A DNA stretch of 64,000 bases, from positions 3,286,001 to 3,350,000 of the forward strand of contig NZ_JADPZX010000001.1 of assembly GCF_015712165.1 (NCBI RefSeq), read 5' to 3'. Position 1 is the first letter of the stretch. The number at the start of each line of letters is the position of its first letter. The stretch comes from Streptomyces spinoverrucosus (GTDB taxonomy: Bacteria; Actinomycetota; Actinomycetes; Streptomycetales; Streptomycetaceae). Under the pieces are notes generated by a model. It saw only the letters and a program-made list of their open reading frames with translations. It was not told the origin of the DNA and did not search any database. Below, one piece after another: positions 36,010 through 44,636 of this stretch. The translations under genes and the position numbers were made by a program.

Positions 36010-36189
36010 TCGGCTGCCCCCATTCGGCCGCCCACTTGTCCGGGAGCCGCCGCAACGCCGTACAACTCCCCCGCGATGTCAGCGAATTGTGCCCTACGAC
36101 ACCCGGTACGCGTCCGGCAGGTCCGGGCAGCTCTGTCGGCGTGGGTGAACGCACGGTCGCCGTGTTGACCTGGCTGCGAGAATTTCCGT

Positions 36190-37086
36190 ATGGCCGAGAT
36201 CATCCAGCGGGACGGGACCTGGGCCTTCGACGGCAGCACGGTGCGCATCACGCCGGGGCTGCACCGCTCCGTGCCGCTGTTCCGGCAGACGTACGGGCAG
36301 GTCGTCGTGCCGCTTGAGGCCGTCGCGGGTGTGGTGTACGAGCCCGACCGCAAGCGCGGGCGGCTCCGGCTGCGGCTGCGCGAGGGCGCGGATCCGCTGC
36401 TCCAGGCGACCGCCGGCCGGCTGCCCGACGCGGCCGATCCCTACCAGCTCACGGTGGACCTGGACCGTTCCGGGGTCGCCGAGTACGTGGCCGAGGAGAT
36501 CCGGCAGGCCCTGATGCTGGAGCAGATCCCCAAGGAGCCGACCCACGCGTATCTGCTGCCCGGGCCGCCGGTCCCGGTCTCGGTGCGGTCCTCCGACGGG
36601 ACGGTCTCCTTCGACGGTACGCAGGTCAGGATCGACTGGAGCGACATCTCGGACCGCGTCAAACGCGCGACCGGCCCGCGGATCATCGCCCTCGGCGACC
36701 TCGTCAGGGTCGAGTGGCTGCCCAACTCAGGCTCCGAGGACGGCTTCCTGCGCTTCGTCACCCACGAGACGGCACACTCCAAACTGCCGCCCGAGAAGGA
36801 CCCGTACGCCCTGGACCTGTGGGGCAGCACCCGCCGCGATCTGCTCACCGCCCTGCTCGCCACCGCCGTCACCGCCCGGCTGCCGCACCCGTCCACCCAC
36901 TCGCACACCAGCCCCGGCGAACCCACCGACCGCCCACCGCGCCCGAGTCCCACCGTTGCGCCGCCGGCCGACCATCACGACGTACTCCTGCGCCGCCTGC
37001 GGGAGTTGGGCGAACTTCACCGGGACGGGGTACTCACGGACGAGGAGTTCGCGATGACGAAGGCGGCGGTGCTGCGGGGGTTCTGA
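36190..37086 (+). CDS. DUF4429 domain protein with SHOCT tail
   Basis: The protein has 298 residues. Two tandem DUF4429 units are seen (MAEIIQRDGTWAFDGSTVRI and VRSSDGTVSFDGTQVRI), each with the W/SFDG-TVRI signature, a PH-like beta fold. The C-terminus (LLRRLRELGELHRDGVLTDEEF) is a SHOCT oligomerisation motif. It is predicted cytoplasmic; its function is unknown. The family is widespread in Streptomyces. Confidence 0.85.
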   Translation: MAEIIQRDGTWAFDGSTVRITPGLHRSVPLFRQTYGQVVVPLEAVAGVVYEPDRKRGRLRLRLREGADPLLQATAGRLPDAADPYQLTVDLDRSGVAEYVAEEIRQALMLEQIPKEPTHAYLLPGPPVPVSVRSSDGTVSFDGTQVRIDWSDISDRVKRATGPRIIALGDLVRVEWLPNSGSEDGFLRFVTHETAHSKLPPEKDPYALDLWGSTRRDLLTALLATAVTARLPHPSTHSHTSPGEPTDRPPRPSPTVAPPADHHDVLLRRLRELGELHRDGVLTDEEFAMTKAAVLRGF

Positions 37087-37136
37087 GGACGCCCGCTGGA
37101 CACCGGATCCCTCTGTACGACAGCAGATCCTGCTCG

Positions 37137-37931
37137 CTACGACAGCAGATCCGGCTCCCTGCGTGTGATGTCCTGCCACAGCGGCTGGTAGTTGATCCAC
37201 GCGACCAGATCGCCGCCCAGCTGTTCCCGCGTCGCGACCGCTTGCTTGTGGTCGATCAGGATCGGGCGGCCCGCCGCCTTCGCGGTCAGCTGCACCTGGC
37301 AGGAACGCTCCATGGACATGAACCACCAGGCCGCCGCGTCCACCGAGTCGCCGACGGTCAGCAGGCCGTGGTTGCGCAGCACGAGTGCCTTGTGGGAGCC
37401 GAGCGCGGCGGCGATACGGCGGCCCTCCTCGGCGTTGACGGAGACGCCGGTGTAGGCGTCGTACAGCGCGTGGTCCTCGTAGAAGGCGCAGCTCTCCTGG
37501 GTGATCGGGTCGAGCAGGTCACCGAGCGCGGACAGGGCGCGGCCGTGCACGGAGTGGCAGTGGGCGACGGCGACGACGTCGGGGCGGGCGGCGTGCACCT
37601 GGGCGTGCACGGTGAAGGCGGCCTGGTTGACGTGGTAGCGGCCCTCGACGACCTGCCCGTCCTGGTTGGTCAGGACGAGGTCGCTGACGGTGACGTGCCG
37701 GAACGGCATGCCGAACGGATTGACCCAGAAGCAGTTCGTGTACTCGGGGTCGCGGGCGGTGATGTGCCCGGAGACGCCGTCCTCGAAGCCGTACCGCCCG
37801 AAGACCCGCAGCGCGCCCGCGAGCCGTTCCTTGCGGTGCCGGCGCTCGTCGTCGACCGATTCGTACATCGGCGGCATCGCGAACTGCAGCCGGTCGGTGG
37901 GCAGGGGCTGGGGCGGGGTGGGCGCGGGCAT
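37137..37931 (-). CDS. Class II aldolase/adducin family protein
   Basis: The protein has 264 residues. Metal-binding histidines are visible in VAVAHCHSVHG and LRNHGLL, and the acidic residue is likely in FYEDHALY. The N-terminal GRYGFEDGVSGHITARDP is the typical substrate-phosphate region. It may act on a sugar phosphate or hydroxy acid; the substrate is unknown. ATG at 37931 has GGAGG 4-5 bases upstream; the frame stays open to 38093 but that part overlaps the divergent promoter region. A 15-bp repeat of its terminal codons occurs directly after the stop. Confidence 0.85.
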   Translation of the reverse strand: MPAPTPPQPLPTDRLQFAMPPMYESVDDERRHRKERLAGALRVFGRYGFEDGVSGHITARDPEYTNCFWVNPFGMPFRHVTVSDLVLTNQDGQVVEGRYHVNQAAFTVHAQVHAARPDVVAVAHCHSVHGRALSALGDLLDPITQESCAFYEDHALYDAYTGVSVNAEEGRRIAAALGSHKALVLRNHGLLTVGDSVDAAAWWFMSMERSCQVQLTAKAAGRPILIDHKQAVATREQLGGDLVAWINYQPLWQDITRREPDLLS

Positions 37932-38074
37932 GGGTCCTCCAGCGCTGGGTTCCGGTACGGAGCGGAAGTTACCCCCGGTCAGCGCAGGAGAACAGGGCTT
38001 CGGTGACATGCGCGACACTCCGCCGCAGCACATACCCGACGGAGGATGTCCGGTTTCGGCGGCACACTCGTCGT

Positions 38075-38548
38075 ATGGCAGCGAACTGGGCATCCTTCGT
38101 CACCGCCGAACCCGATCTCGCGAAGACCGTCGAGGAACGCTTCGGCGCCCACACTCACCACATCCTCGCGACCCTGCGCAAGGACGGCTCGCCGCGCACC
38201 ACGGGGATCGAGGTGCGGTTCCTCAACGGCGAGCTGTGGCTCGGCATGATGCCGGACTCGCGCAAGGCGCTGGACCTGCGCCGCGACCCGCGCTTCGCGC
38301 TCCAGGCGAACCCCGGGGAGGGTACGTCGATGGGCGGCGGTGACGTACGGATCGCCGGGCGGGCGATCGAGGTCGAGGACGCGGAGACCAAGGCCAGGTA
38401 CGGCGAAGAGGTGGAACCGCCGGAGCCGTTCCACCTCTTCCGCACCGAGCTGACCGAGGTCGTACGGACCTACGTCGAGGACGACACCTACCTCGTCCTG
38501 CAGGTCTGGAAGCCCGGCGAGCCCCTGCGCACGATCAAGCGCACCTGA
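38075..38548 (+). CDS. Pyridoxamine-phosphate-oxidase-like (PPOX) flavin/F420 protein
   Basis: The protein has 157 residues, a split-barrel fold. Typical segments are HHILATLRKDGSPRTTGIEVRF, LWLGMMPDSRKALDLRRDPRFAL and the C-terminal VVRTYVEDDTYLVLQVWKP. Such proteins bind FMN, F420 or haem; the cofactor cannot be told. ATG at 38075 has no ribosome site and may be leaderless. It is divergent from the aldolase gene and convergent with guaA. Confidence 0.85.
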   Translation: MAANWASFVTAEPDLAKTVEERFGAHTHHILATLRKDGSPRTTGIEVRFLNGELWLGMMPDSRKALDLRRDPRFALQANPGEGTSMGGGDVRIAGRAIEVEDAETKARYGEEVEPPEPFHLFRTELTEVVRTYVEDDTYLVLQVWKPGEPLRTIKRT

Positions 38549-38564
38549 TCGAACGCCGCAGGGC

Positions 38565-40139
38565 TCACTCCCACTCGATCGTCCCCGGCGGCTTCGACGT
38601 CACGTCGAGGACGACCCGGTTGACGTCCCGCACCTCGTTGGTGATCCGGGTGGAGATCCGGGCGAGGACGTCGTACGGCAGTCGCGACCAGTCGGCCGTC
38701 ATGGCGTCCTCGGAGGACACCGGGCGGAGCACGATCGGGTGGCCGTAGGTCCGGCCGTCGCCCTGGACACCGACGGACCGGACGTCCGCGAGCAGCACCA
38801 CCGGGCACTGCCAGATGTCACGGTCGAGGCCGGCCGCCGTCAGCTCCTCGCGGGCGATGGCATCGGCCTCGCGAAGCAGGTCGAGCCGCTCCTTGGTGAC
38901 CTCGCCGACGATACGGATGCCCAGTCCCGGTCCCGGGAACGGCTGGCGCTGGACGATCTCCTCGGGCAGGCCGAGCTCCTGGCCGACCATCCGGACCTCG
39001 TCCTTGAACAGCTTGCGCAGCGGCTCGATCAGCTTGAACTCGAGGTCCTCGGGGAGGCCGCCGACGTTGTGGTGGGACTTGATGTTGGCGGTGCCGGTGC
39101 CGCCGCCGGACTCCACCACGTCCGGGTACAGCGTGCCCTGGACCAGGAACTCCACGGCCGGACCCTCGTCCGCGATGATCTCGGCCTGCGCCTGCTCGAA
39201 GACCCGGATGAACTCGCGGCCGATGATCTTCCGCTTCTCCTCGGGGTCGGAGACCCCGGCCAGCGCCTTGAGGAACCGCTCCTCGGCGTCGACGACCTTC
39301 AGCTGCACGCCGGTGGCGGCCACGAAGTCCTTCTCGACCTGCTCGGTCTCGCCCTTGCGCATCAGGCCGTGGTCGACGTACACGCAGGTCAGCTGGGGGC
39401 CGATGGCCTTCTGGACGAGGGCGGCGGCGACGGCGGAGTCCACGCCGCCGGACAGACCGCAGATCGCGCGCTTGTCGCCGACCTGGGCGCGGATCGCCTC
39501 GACCTGCTCCTCGATGACGTTGCCGGTGGTCCAGGACGGGCTGAGGCCCGCGCCCCGGTACAGGAAGTGCTCCAGCACCTGCTGGCCGTGCGTGGAGTGC
39601 ATGACCTCGGGGTGGTACTGGACGCCGTACAGCTTCTTGTCGTCGTTCTCGAACGCGGCGACCGGGACGACGTCCGTGGAGGCCGTGACGCGGAAGCCCT
39701 CGGGGGCGGCGGAGCACGCGTCGCCGTGCGACATCCACACGGCCTGCTCCTCCGGGGTGCCCTCGAAGAGGGTGGAGGACGACTTGGACACATGCAGGTC
39801 CGTACGGCCGTACTCGCGGGCGCCCGTGTTGTCCACCGTGCCGCCGAGGGCCTGCGCCATCAGCTGGAAGCCGTAGCACATGCCGAAGACGGGGACGCCG
39901 GCCTCGAAGATCTCGCGGTCCAGACGGGGCGCGCCCTCCTCGTACACCGACGAGGGGCCGCCGGACAGGATGATCGCCGCCGGATTCTTGGCGAGCATCT
40001 CCTGGACCGGCATCGTGCTCGGCACGATCTCGCTGTAGACCCGGGCCTCGCGGACGCGTCGGGCGATGAGCTGGGCGTACTGCGCACCGAAGTCGACGAC
40101 CAGGACGGTGTCGGGGGCGGCGGGGGTCGCTGATGACAC
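38565..40139 (-). CDS. guaA: GMP synthase (glutamine-hydrolysing)
   Basis: The protein has 524 residues, full length. The class I glutamine amidotransferase domain has Cys88 (GMCYGFQ) and His176/Glu178 (YHPEV). The ATP pyrophosphatase domain has the PP-loop SGGVDS at 230-235, and the C-terminal dimer domain ends KPPGTIEWE. It converts XMP to GMP with glutamine and ATP. GTG at 40139 follows GGAAGG by 6 bases. It is divergent from the chorismate mutase transcription unit. Confidence 0.97.
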   Translation of the reverse strand: MSSATPAAPDTVLVVDFGAQYAQLIARRVREARVYSEIVPSTMPVQEMLAKNPAAIILSGGPSSVYEEGAPRLDREIFEAGVPVFGMCYGFQLMAQALGGTVDNTGAREYGRTDLHVSKSSSTLFEGTPEEQAVWMSHGDACSAAPEGFRVTASTDVVPVAAFENDDKKLYGVQYHPEVMHSTHGQQVLEHFLYRGAGLSPSWTTGNVIEEQVEAIRAQVGDKRAICGLSGGVDSAVAAALVQKAIGPQLTCVYVDHGLMRKGETEQVEKDFVAATGVQLKVVDAEERFLKALAGVSDPEEKRKIIGREFIRVFEQAQAEIIADEGPAVEFLVQGTLYPDVVESGGGTGTANIKSHHNVGGLPEDLEFKLIEPLRKLFKDEVRMVGQELGLPEEIVQRQPFPGPGLGIRIVGEVTKERLDLLREADAIAREELTAAGLDRDIWQCPVVLLADVRSVGVQGDGRTYGHPIVLRPVSSEDAMTADWSRLPYDVLARISTRITNEVRDVNRVVLDVTSKPPGTIEWE

Positions 40140-40229
40140 GGGTTGCCTTCCGGCGGCTTGATGAGGGGCTGTACCACCAATTCTAACGGGGCTGGCGCGG
40201 GTGACCGCCGTCTCAGGATGCGAACCGGA

Positions 40230-40258
40230 TTGGCCGTCACCGAAAGCCACGGCATACT
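40230..40258 (+). promoter_or_regulatory. Promoter of the chorismate mutase leader
   Basis: TTGGCC (40230-40235) and CATACT (40253-40258) are 17 bases apart. Seven bases past the -10 is the A of the leader ATG at 40265, so the transcript would be leaderless. Confidence 0.5.
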
Positions 40259-40264
40259 GACCAC

Positions 40265-40336
40265 ATGCTCACGCACCCGACCTTCGTCTTTACCTATGGC
40301 AACCGGCCCGCCGGCTGCCATGGTCGTGCTGCTTGA
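40265..40336 (+). CDS. Putative leader peptide with Phe/Tyr codons
   Basis: A 23-codon frame ([20 protein letters not shown], then RAA and TGA) starts exactly where transcription is predicted to start. It has three aromatic codons within five residues (Phe-Val-Phe-Thr-Tyr), two of them the rare TTT and TAT. The downstream gene makes prephenate, the precursor of Phe and Tyr. An attenuator-like hairpin lies 20 bases past the stop. This is an inference; no homologue check was possible. Confidence 0.45.
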   Translation: MLTHPTFVFTYGNRPAGCHGRAA

Positions 40337-40355
40337 GCAACTGACAAGCGACTTC

Positions 40356-40392
40356 CCAGGCGCCCCGGGCCGACAAGGTCCGGGGCGTCTGG
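40356..40392 (+). terminator. Attenuator-like hairpin before chorismate mutase
   Basis: CCAGGCGCCCCGG (40356-40368) pairs over all 13 positions (one G-U) with CCGGGGCGTCTGG (40380-40392), with an 11-base loop. It lies between the leader frame and the gene. An upstream hairpin (GGCA/TGCC with CCGG/CCGG, 40298-40319) and an alternative pairing of CGGCCCG (40304-40310) with CGGGCCG (40366-40372) would allow switching. There is no T tract. Confidence 0.5.
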
Positions 40393-40445
40393 CGTTCTCC
40401 GGCTCTTGTCGCTCCGGGGCCGCGTCCGACGAGGAGCCCCCGATC

Positions 40446-40871
40446 ATGACCACCACAGCCGAGAACACGCGGACGGCCGCTCCGGCCGCCATCGCAGCCG
40501 AGCACGCGCAGACCCCGAGCGCAGCCGTGGCCGCCGCCGCGACCACCGCCGCCGCGACCACCGCAACCGCGGCCACCGCCCCCTCCCCCTCCCCCTCCAC
40601 CGACAAGACCGGCGCCCGCACCGACGAGGCCGCCGAGCTGATCGCCGGTGCGCGTGACCGCATCGACGCGCTCGACGACCGGATCATCGGCCTGATCCAG
40701 GAACGGATGGCCGTGTCGGCCGTGATCCAGGAGGCCCGCATCACCTCCGGCGGGCGGCGTGTGAACCTCTCCCGGGAGATGGAGGTGCTCGGCCGCTACC
40801 GGCAGGAGCTCGGCAAGCCGGGCACCGCCCTCGCCATGACGCTTCTCGAACTGTGCAGGGGTCGCATCTGA
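40446..40871 (+). CDS. Chorismate mutase (AroQ type)
   Basis: The protein has 141 residues. The first ~55 are Ala/Thr/Ser/Pro-rich and probably disordered. The all-helical AroQ domain follows: ARDRIDALDDRIIGLIQERMAVSAVIQEARI holds the active-site Arg and other residues, then GRRVNLSREMEVLGRYRQELG. It converts chorismate to prephenate, the branch to Phe and Tyr. ATG at 40446 follows AGGAG by 8 bases. Regulation by a leader peptide is proposed separately. No signal peptide, so it is the cytoplasmic biosynthetic type. Confidence 0.9.
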   Translation: MTTTAENTRTAAPAAIAAEHAQTPSAAVAAAATTAAATTATAATAPSPSPSTDKTGARTDEAAELIAGARDRIDALDDRIIGLIQERMAVSAVIQEARITSGGRRVNLSREMEVLGRYRQELGKPGTALAMTLLELCRGRI

Positions 40872-41566
40872 GTTCGCACCCCCTCTCACCCGTACGGCCC
40901 GTGACCGCCGCCCGCCGCTCTTCGTTGGTCCCGATGTCCGTGCCAGCCAGGGGCGGGCCCGAAAGAACCACGCGTGGCTCGCTGGAGCGATGAGACGTAC
41001 GGATCGTGCCGTGCGTCGTGGGACCTCGCTCCGGGGAAGTGACCGGACGGCAGGGGACAGCAGCCCGGTCACCCAAGAGAACGGTCGGCTCCGGGGACGC
41101 CCGGGGCCGACCGGCGGGAATGTCCAAGGCAGCCCAAGTCCCGCCGCAGACAACCGCATTGTGGTGCGGTACGGCGCAACCCGGTGGCGCGACGACGCAC
41201 CGCCAGAGGCCGAGACCATCCGGAGACAAGCGGCGCAACCCCCCGGCGCCGCTTCCCAGGCACCGGCGCTGCCCTGACGCCGGTGCTGACGAAAGAAGGG
41301 CCCCGCGGCTCCGCCCCGCGGGGCCCTTCTTCATGCCCCGACGTCGACCGGCCGACAGGCCGCTACACCAAACCCCCACCTCTCATCCACTGATTTTCAA
41401 AACCTTCACCAAATGACCACATTCAGCCTCATCATGGCCATTTCAAGCCAAACTTGATCCGCTCAACCGTTGGGCAGTGCTTGATCGATTTAGATCACCT
41501 CGTCCGTCCGCGATCACCGGGGCCTCCGATGAATGCGCAGGTGACGGACAGAGGGGAGCTCGACGA
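40872..41566 (+). other. Gene-less region with several strong hairpins
   Basis: About 700 bases separate chorismate mutase from the metalloprotease gene. Hairpins: GTGACCGG/CCGGTCAC near 41037-41071; a 13-pair stem at 41083-41112; GCACCGGCG/CGCCGGTGC at 41260-41286; and the terminator at 41293-41331. The spacing suggests either a long 3' UTR or a separate structured RNA. From 41340 on the sequence becomes AT-richer and should hold the next promoter. TGATC-GATTTA-GATCA at 41482-41497 is a possible operator. Confidence 0.4.
41293..41331. terminator. Strong bidirectional terminator hairpin
   Basis: AAGAAGGGCCCCGCGG (41293-41308) is followed after 7 bases by its exact reverse complement (41316-41331): a 16-bp perfect stem with an A/T-rich base, the classic shape of a Streptomyces terminator. 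It lies 420 bases after chorismate mutase. Confidence 0.85.
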
Positions 41567-42184
41567 ATGGCGATCAGACGGAGGACGACCTTCGTCGTGG
41601 GCGTGGCGGCCGCGGCCCTGGGCGCAGCCACCACCGTCGTCCACGCGGCTTACACGGACAACATGTACCCGACCGCGAACTACAGCCCGACGTGCCGGGA
41701 CGGCGAGATGGGCGACACGTTCTGCCAGACCGACAACCGGACGCTGACGGCCTACCGGGAAGGCAGCCTGAGCTCGGCGGAGAAGAGCACCGTCTCGCGC
41801 GCGCTGAAGGACTACTTCGGGCCGACCGACCTCGTCGTGAAGATCCAGTCCTCGGGTGTCTACAGCGGCGGAGCCGAGACGGACATCATCTACAAGTCGA
41901 AGACGCTGGCCAGGACCAAGATCGGCATCGCCTGGTGCGACGACGCCGTCACGTCCCGGAAGTGCGACCAGCACTACATCGCCTTCAACAAGAACCACAG
42001 CGCGATCGGCCCCATCAACAAGGCGGACGCCTGCCACGAGACCGGGCACGCGGTCGGCCTGACGCACGGCCCCAACGCCAGCCCCGCCAAGGGCCTGCAC
42101 GACAACCGGCTCGGCTGCATGTCCTACGACGACATCTACGGCCTGGGCGCGAACAACAAAGAGAACATCAACTCCACGTACTGA
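41567..42184 (+). CDS. Secreted zinc metalloprotease (metzincin-type HExxHxxGxxH)
   Basis: The protein has 205 residues. A signal peptide (RRRTTFVVGVAAAALGAATTVVHA) is cleaved near residue 27. The zinc site HETGHAVGLTH is at 157-167 (His157, Glu158, His161, His167). Six cysteines suggest disulfides. A downstream Met in LGCMSYDD could be the metzincin Met-turn. ATG at 41567 follows GGGGAG. The substrate is unknown. It precedes two exported paralogues on the same strand, with a 21-base gap to the first. Confidence 0.85.
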   Translation: MAIRRRTTFVVGVAAAALGAATTVVHAAYTDNMYPTANYSPTCRDGEMGDTFCQTDNRTLTAYREGSLSSAEKSTVSRALKDYFGPTDLVVKIQSSGVYSGGAETDIIYKSKTLARTKIGIAWCDDAVTSRKCDQHYIAFNKNHSAIGPINKADACHETGHAVGLTHGPNASPAKGLHDNRLGCMSYDDIYGLGANNKENINSTY

Positions 42185-42205
42185 GAGCTGACCAGGGGGA
42201 ATCTC

Positions 42206-43255
42206 GTGGCAATGACCACCAGAACAAAGATCACCGGGGTCGCGCTGGGCGCGGCTCTGGCGGGTTCGGCCGCGCTCGTCCCGTTCACGGCCGACACGGG
42301 GGCGGACAACGCCGGCCGGCCCGGCGAGGTCGTCCTGGCCGAGTCGAAGGACGCCGTCCCGTCCACCACCGCGACCGACTGGATCTCGTACGGCGACCAT
42401 GCCGCGGTCGTCCGTGTGACGGCCGAGCACGAAGGTTCCGCGGACAGCGAGGAGGTCGCAGCCGGCGAAGGCTATCTGTCGCGGACGGTCGATCTGCAGG
42501 TCAAGGAGCGCGTGTGGTCGCGGTCCGGGGCCGCGGCGCTGCCGACCACGCTGACGATCGTCGCCGACGGCTGGGAGTTCAAGGGGGACACCAAATCCCG
42601 CGTCGGGTCGCACGACGCTTCGCGCCTTGAGGTCGGGCACGACTACCTCGTCTCGCTCGCCGGCTTCTCCGACGGCGAGTGGTCGACGCTGGGCACCGGC
42701 GGCATCCTCCCCTACGACGACAGTCAGGTGGGCCAGGGTGAGTTCGAGGGCGAGACGGTCACCGCCACCGCGTACCGCTCGACGCTGCAGGCGCGGCTGG
42801 TCACCGGCAATGAGCAGCCGCTGGCGTACCGGTCCGTCGGCAAGTCCGCGGCCGACGTCAAGACCTTCCTGACGAGCGCGACCCCGAACGCCACCGCGGC
42901 GCAGAACTACAACCTGGACGCCGTGGCCCGGGCACGACTGGTGGCCAAGGCCGCGCAGGCGGCCGCGGCAGCGGCGGACACCTTCTGCCGGGTGGCGGCG
43001 CCGCTCGCGACCGACGAGGGCAGCAAGTACACCTCCGACGAGCTCTCGGACATCGTCGGAGACCTCGCCGGAATGGCGGACACCCCGCTGAACGCCGCGA
43101 TCCTGCGGGCCTACTCCGCGCAGCTCCGCTCCAGCACGGACACCACCACCTGGAACGAGAGCAAGGTCCGCCTGACCTCGATCGCCCGGATCGAGAGTGA
43201 GTGCGGCATCGAGGTGGGGTCACTGCTGCCGAACGACACCGCCGACGCGGAGTGA
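42206..43255 (+). CDS. Exported protein of unknown function (paralogue 1)
   Basis: The protein has 349 residues, with a signal peptide (TKITGVALGAALAGSAALVPFTA) but no lipobox cysteine. Conserved with the next protein: SYGDHAAVVRVTAE, SRTVDLQVKERVWSRSG, LEVGHDYLVSLAGFSDGEW, GGILPYDDSQVGQGEFEG, and the C-terminus ECGIEVGSLLPNDTADAE. No known domain is recognised. GTG at 42206 follows AGGGGGA. It probably shares a transcript with the metalloprotease gene. Confidence 0.8.
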   Translation: MAMTTRTKITGVALGAALAGSAALVPFTADTGADNAGRPGEVVLAESKDAVPSTTATDWISYGDHAAVVRVTAEHEGSADSEEVAAGEGYLSRTVDLQVKERVWSRSGAAALPTTLTIVADGWEFKGDTKSRVGSHDASRLEVGHDYLVSLAGFSDGEWSTLGTGGILPYDDSQVGQGEFEGETVTATAYRSTLQARLVTGNEQPLAYRSVGKSAADVKTFLTSATPNATAAQNYNLDAVARARLVAKAAQAAAAAADTFCRVAAPLATDEGSKYTSDELSDIVGDLAGMADTPLNAAILRAYSAQLRSSTDTTTWNESKVRLTSIARIESECGIEVGSLLPNDTADAE

Positions 43256-43418
43256 TCCGACCACTCGGTCCTCCCTGAGCCGTGGCCCGAGCGATCGGGC
43301 CACGGCCTTGTCTCCGGACCCCGCCGCCACTCATGAACGATCACGGCCCCTGCCGCGTCGTAGTGGCGGCGGACCGCAGATGAGTCCCGCCTACGGCACT
43401 CGACCAAGGGAAGTCCCG

Positions 43419-44438
43419 TTGGCCATCACCATGCGCACGAAGGTCAAGACCGCTGTGCTGGGCGCGGCGCTCGCCGGTTCGCTCGCTCTCGTCTCGTGCG
43501 GGAACGGCAGCCAGGAACGCGCCGGCGGCCAGGACGTCATCGCCACCGACTCGAAGGAGGCGCTGCCTTCCAGCACCGCGACCGACTGGGTCTCCTACGG
43601 GGATCAGGTCGCCGTCGTGCGGGTCACGGCCGAGCAGGAGCGGCGCGACACGGGCGGGGCCGCCGAGGGAGGCGAGGAGTATCTGCCGAGGACGGTAGAC
43701 CTGCGGGTGGATGAGCGCGTCTGGTCACGGTCCGGCGCACCGGCCCTCCCCGACAGCCTGTCGGTCACCGTCGACGGCTGGCAGGTCAAGGGCGACAGCC
43801 GGGTCCGCGTGGGGACTCCTGACGCTTCACGGCTGGAGATCGGGCACGACTACGTGATCTCGTTCGCCCGCTTCACCGACGGCGCCTGGGCACCGCTGGG
43901 GTCGGGCGGCGTTCTGCCCTATGACGACGGCCGGGTCGGCGAAGGGGAATTCGAAGGGGACTCCGTCACCGTCGACGCCTACCGTTCGGCGCTGCGGCGG
44001 CAGCTGGTCCCAGGCAGCGAGGAGCCGCTGGCGTACCGTGCCGCCGGGAAGCCCGCCTCCGCGGTCCGGGGCATTCTGCGCAAGGCGACTCCGGACCCCA
44101 CGGCGGCACAGCACTTCGACCTCGATCCGATCGCCCGGTACCAGAAGGTCGCGGGCGTGGCCGAGCCGGCGGACACCTTCTGCTCCGTGGCGTCACCGCT
44201 CGCGGTTTCCGAGGGGAGCCGTCACACACCGGACGAACTCGCCCCCATCCTCACGGACCTCGCCGACATGGCCTCGGACGACGGCGCGCCGCTGCGCACG
44301 TACGCGACGTCGCTCCGTTCCGGCGGCTCCGCCCCGGTGGACGACACCGCCCGCAAGTCCTCGATCGACGTGATCGAGAAGGAGTGCGGCATCGAGGTCG
44401 GAGACCTGCTGCCGAGCGACACGGACGCCGCGGAGTGA
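43419..44438 (+). CDS. Putative lipoprotein of unknown function (paralogue 2)
   Basis: The protein has 339 residues. It resembles paralogue 1 along its whole length, so it is a tandem duplicate. Unlike that one, its signal peptide ends in a lipobox (LALVSCGN), predicting a membrane-anchored lipoprotein. TTG at 43419 was chosen with AAGGGA 7 bases upstream, because the start LAITMRTKVKT aligns with paralogue 1's VAMTTRTKITG; ATG at 43431 is possible. The intervening 163 bases hold no gene. Confidence 0.8.
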   Translation: MAITMRTKVKTAVLGAALAGSLALVSCGNGSQERAGGQDVIATDSKEALPSSTATDWVSYGDQVAVVRVTAEQERRDTGGAAEGGEEYLPRTVDLRVDERVWSRSGAPALPDSLSVTVDGWQVKGDSRVRVGTPDASRLEIGHDYVISFARFTDGAWAPLGSGGVLPYDDGRVGEGEFEGDSVTVDAYRSALRRQLVPGSEEPLAYRAAGKPASAVRGILRKATPDPTAAQHFDLDPIARYQKVAGVAEPADTFCSVASPLAVSEGSRHTPDELAPILTDLADMASDDGAPLRTYATSLRSGGSAPVDDTARKSSIDVIEKECGIEVGDLLPSDTDAAE

Positions 44439-44481
44439 CGCGGGCGGCCGAGTTCCACGCGACCAGAGATGTGATGCAGCC

Positions 44482-44513
44482 CACATAAAGTCTATGTGAG
44501 TTGAGGGCAACTC
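44482..44513 (+). promoter_or_regulatory. Palindrome and small hairpin upstream of the LAxTG gene
   Basis: CACATA-AAGTC-TATGTG (44482-44498) could be an operator; GAGTTG-AGGG-CAACTC (44498-44513) follows directly. They lie ~125 bases before the ATG. The function is unproven. Confidence 0.3.
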
Positions 44514-44636
44514 CTTGTGGGCCTCACCGGTCACACCTACCGAATCAACAGGCCACTCTCGTATCTCCGAGAAAGGCCTCGCCCACCCGCGCCGCGGCCT
44601 TCGCTGCCGCAGCGCACCAGACTCCTCGAGGTCTTC

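Noticed and set aside
40990..41416. Small plus-strand frames after chorismate mutase
   Set aside because: They run across hairpins and the terminator, with no ribosome site and no conserved look.
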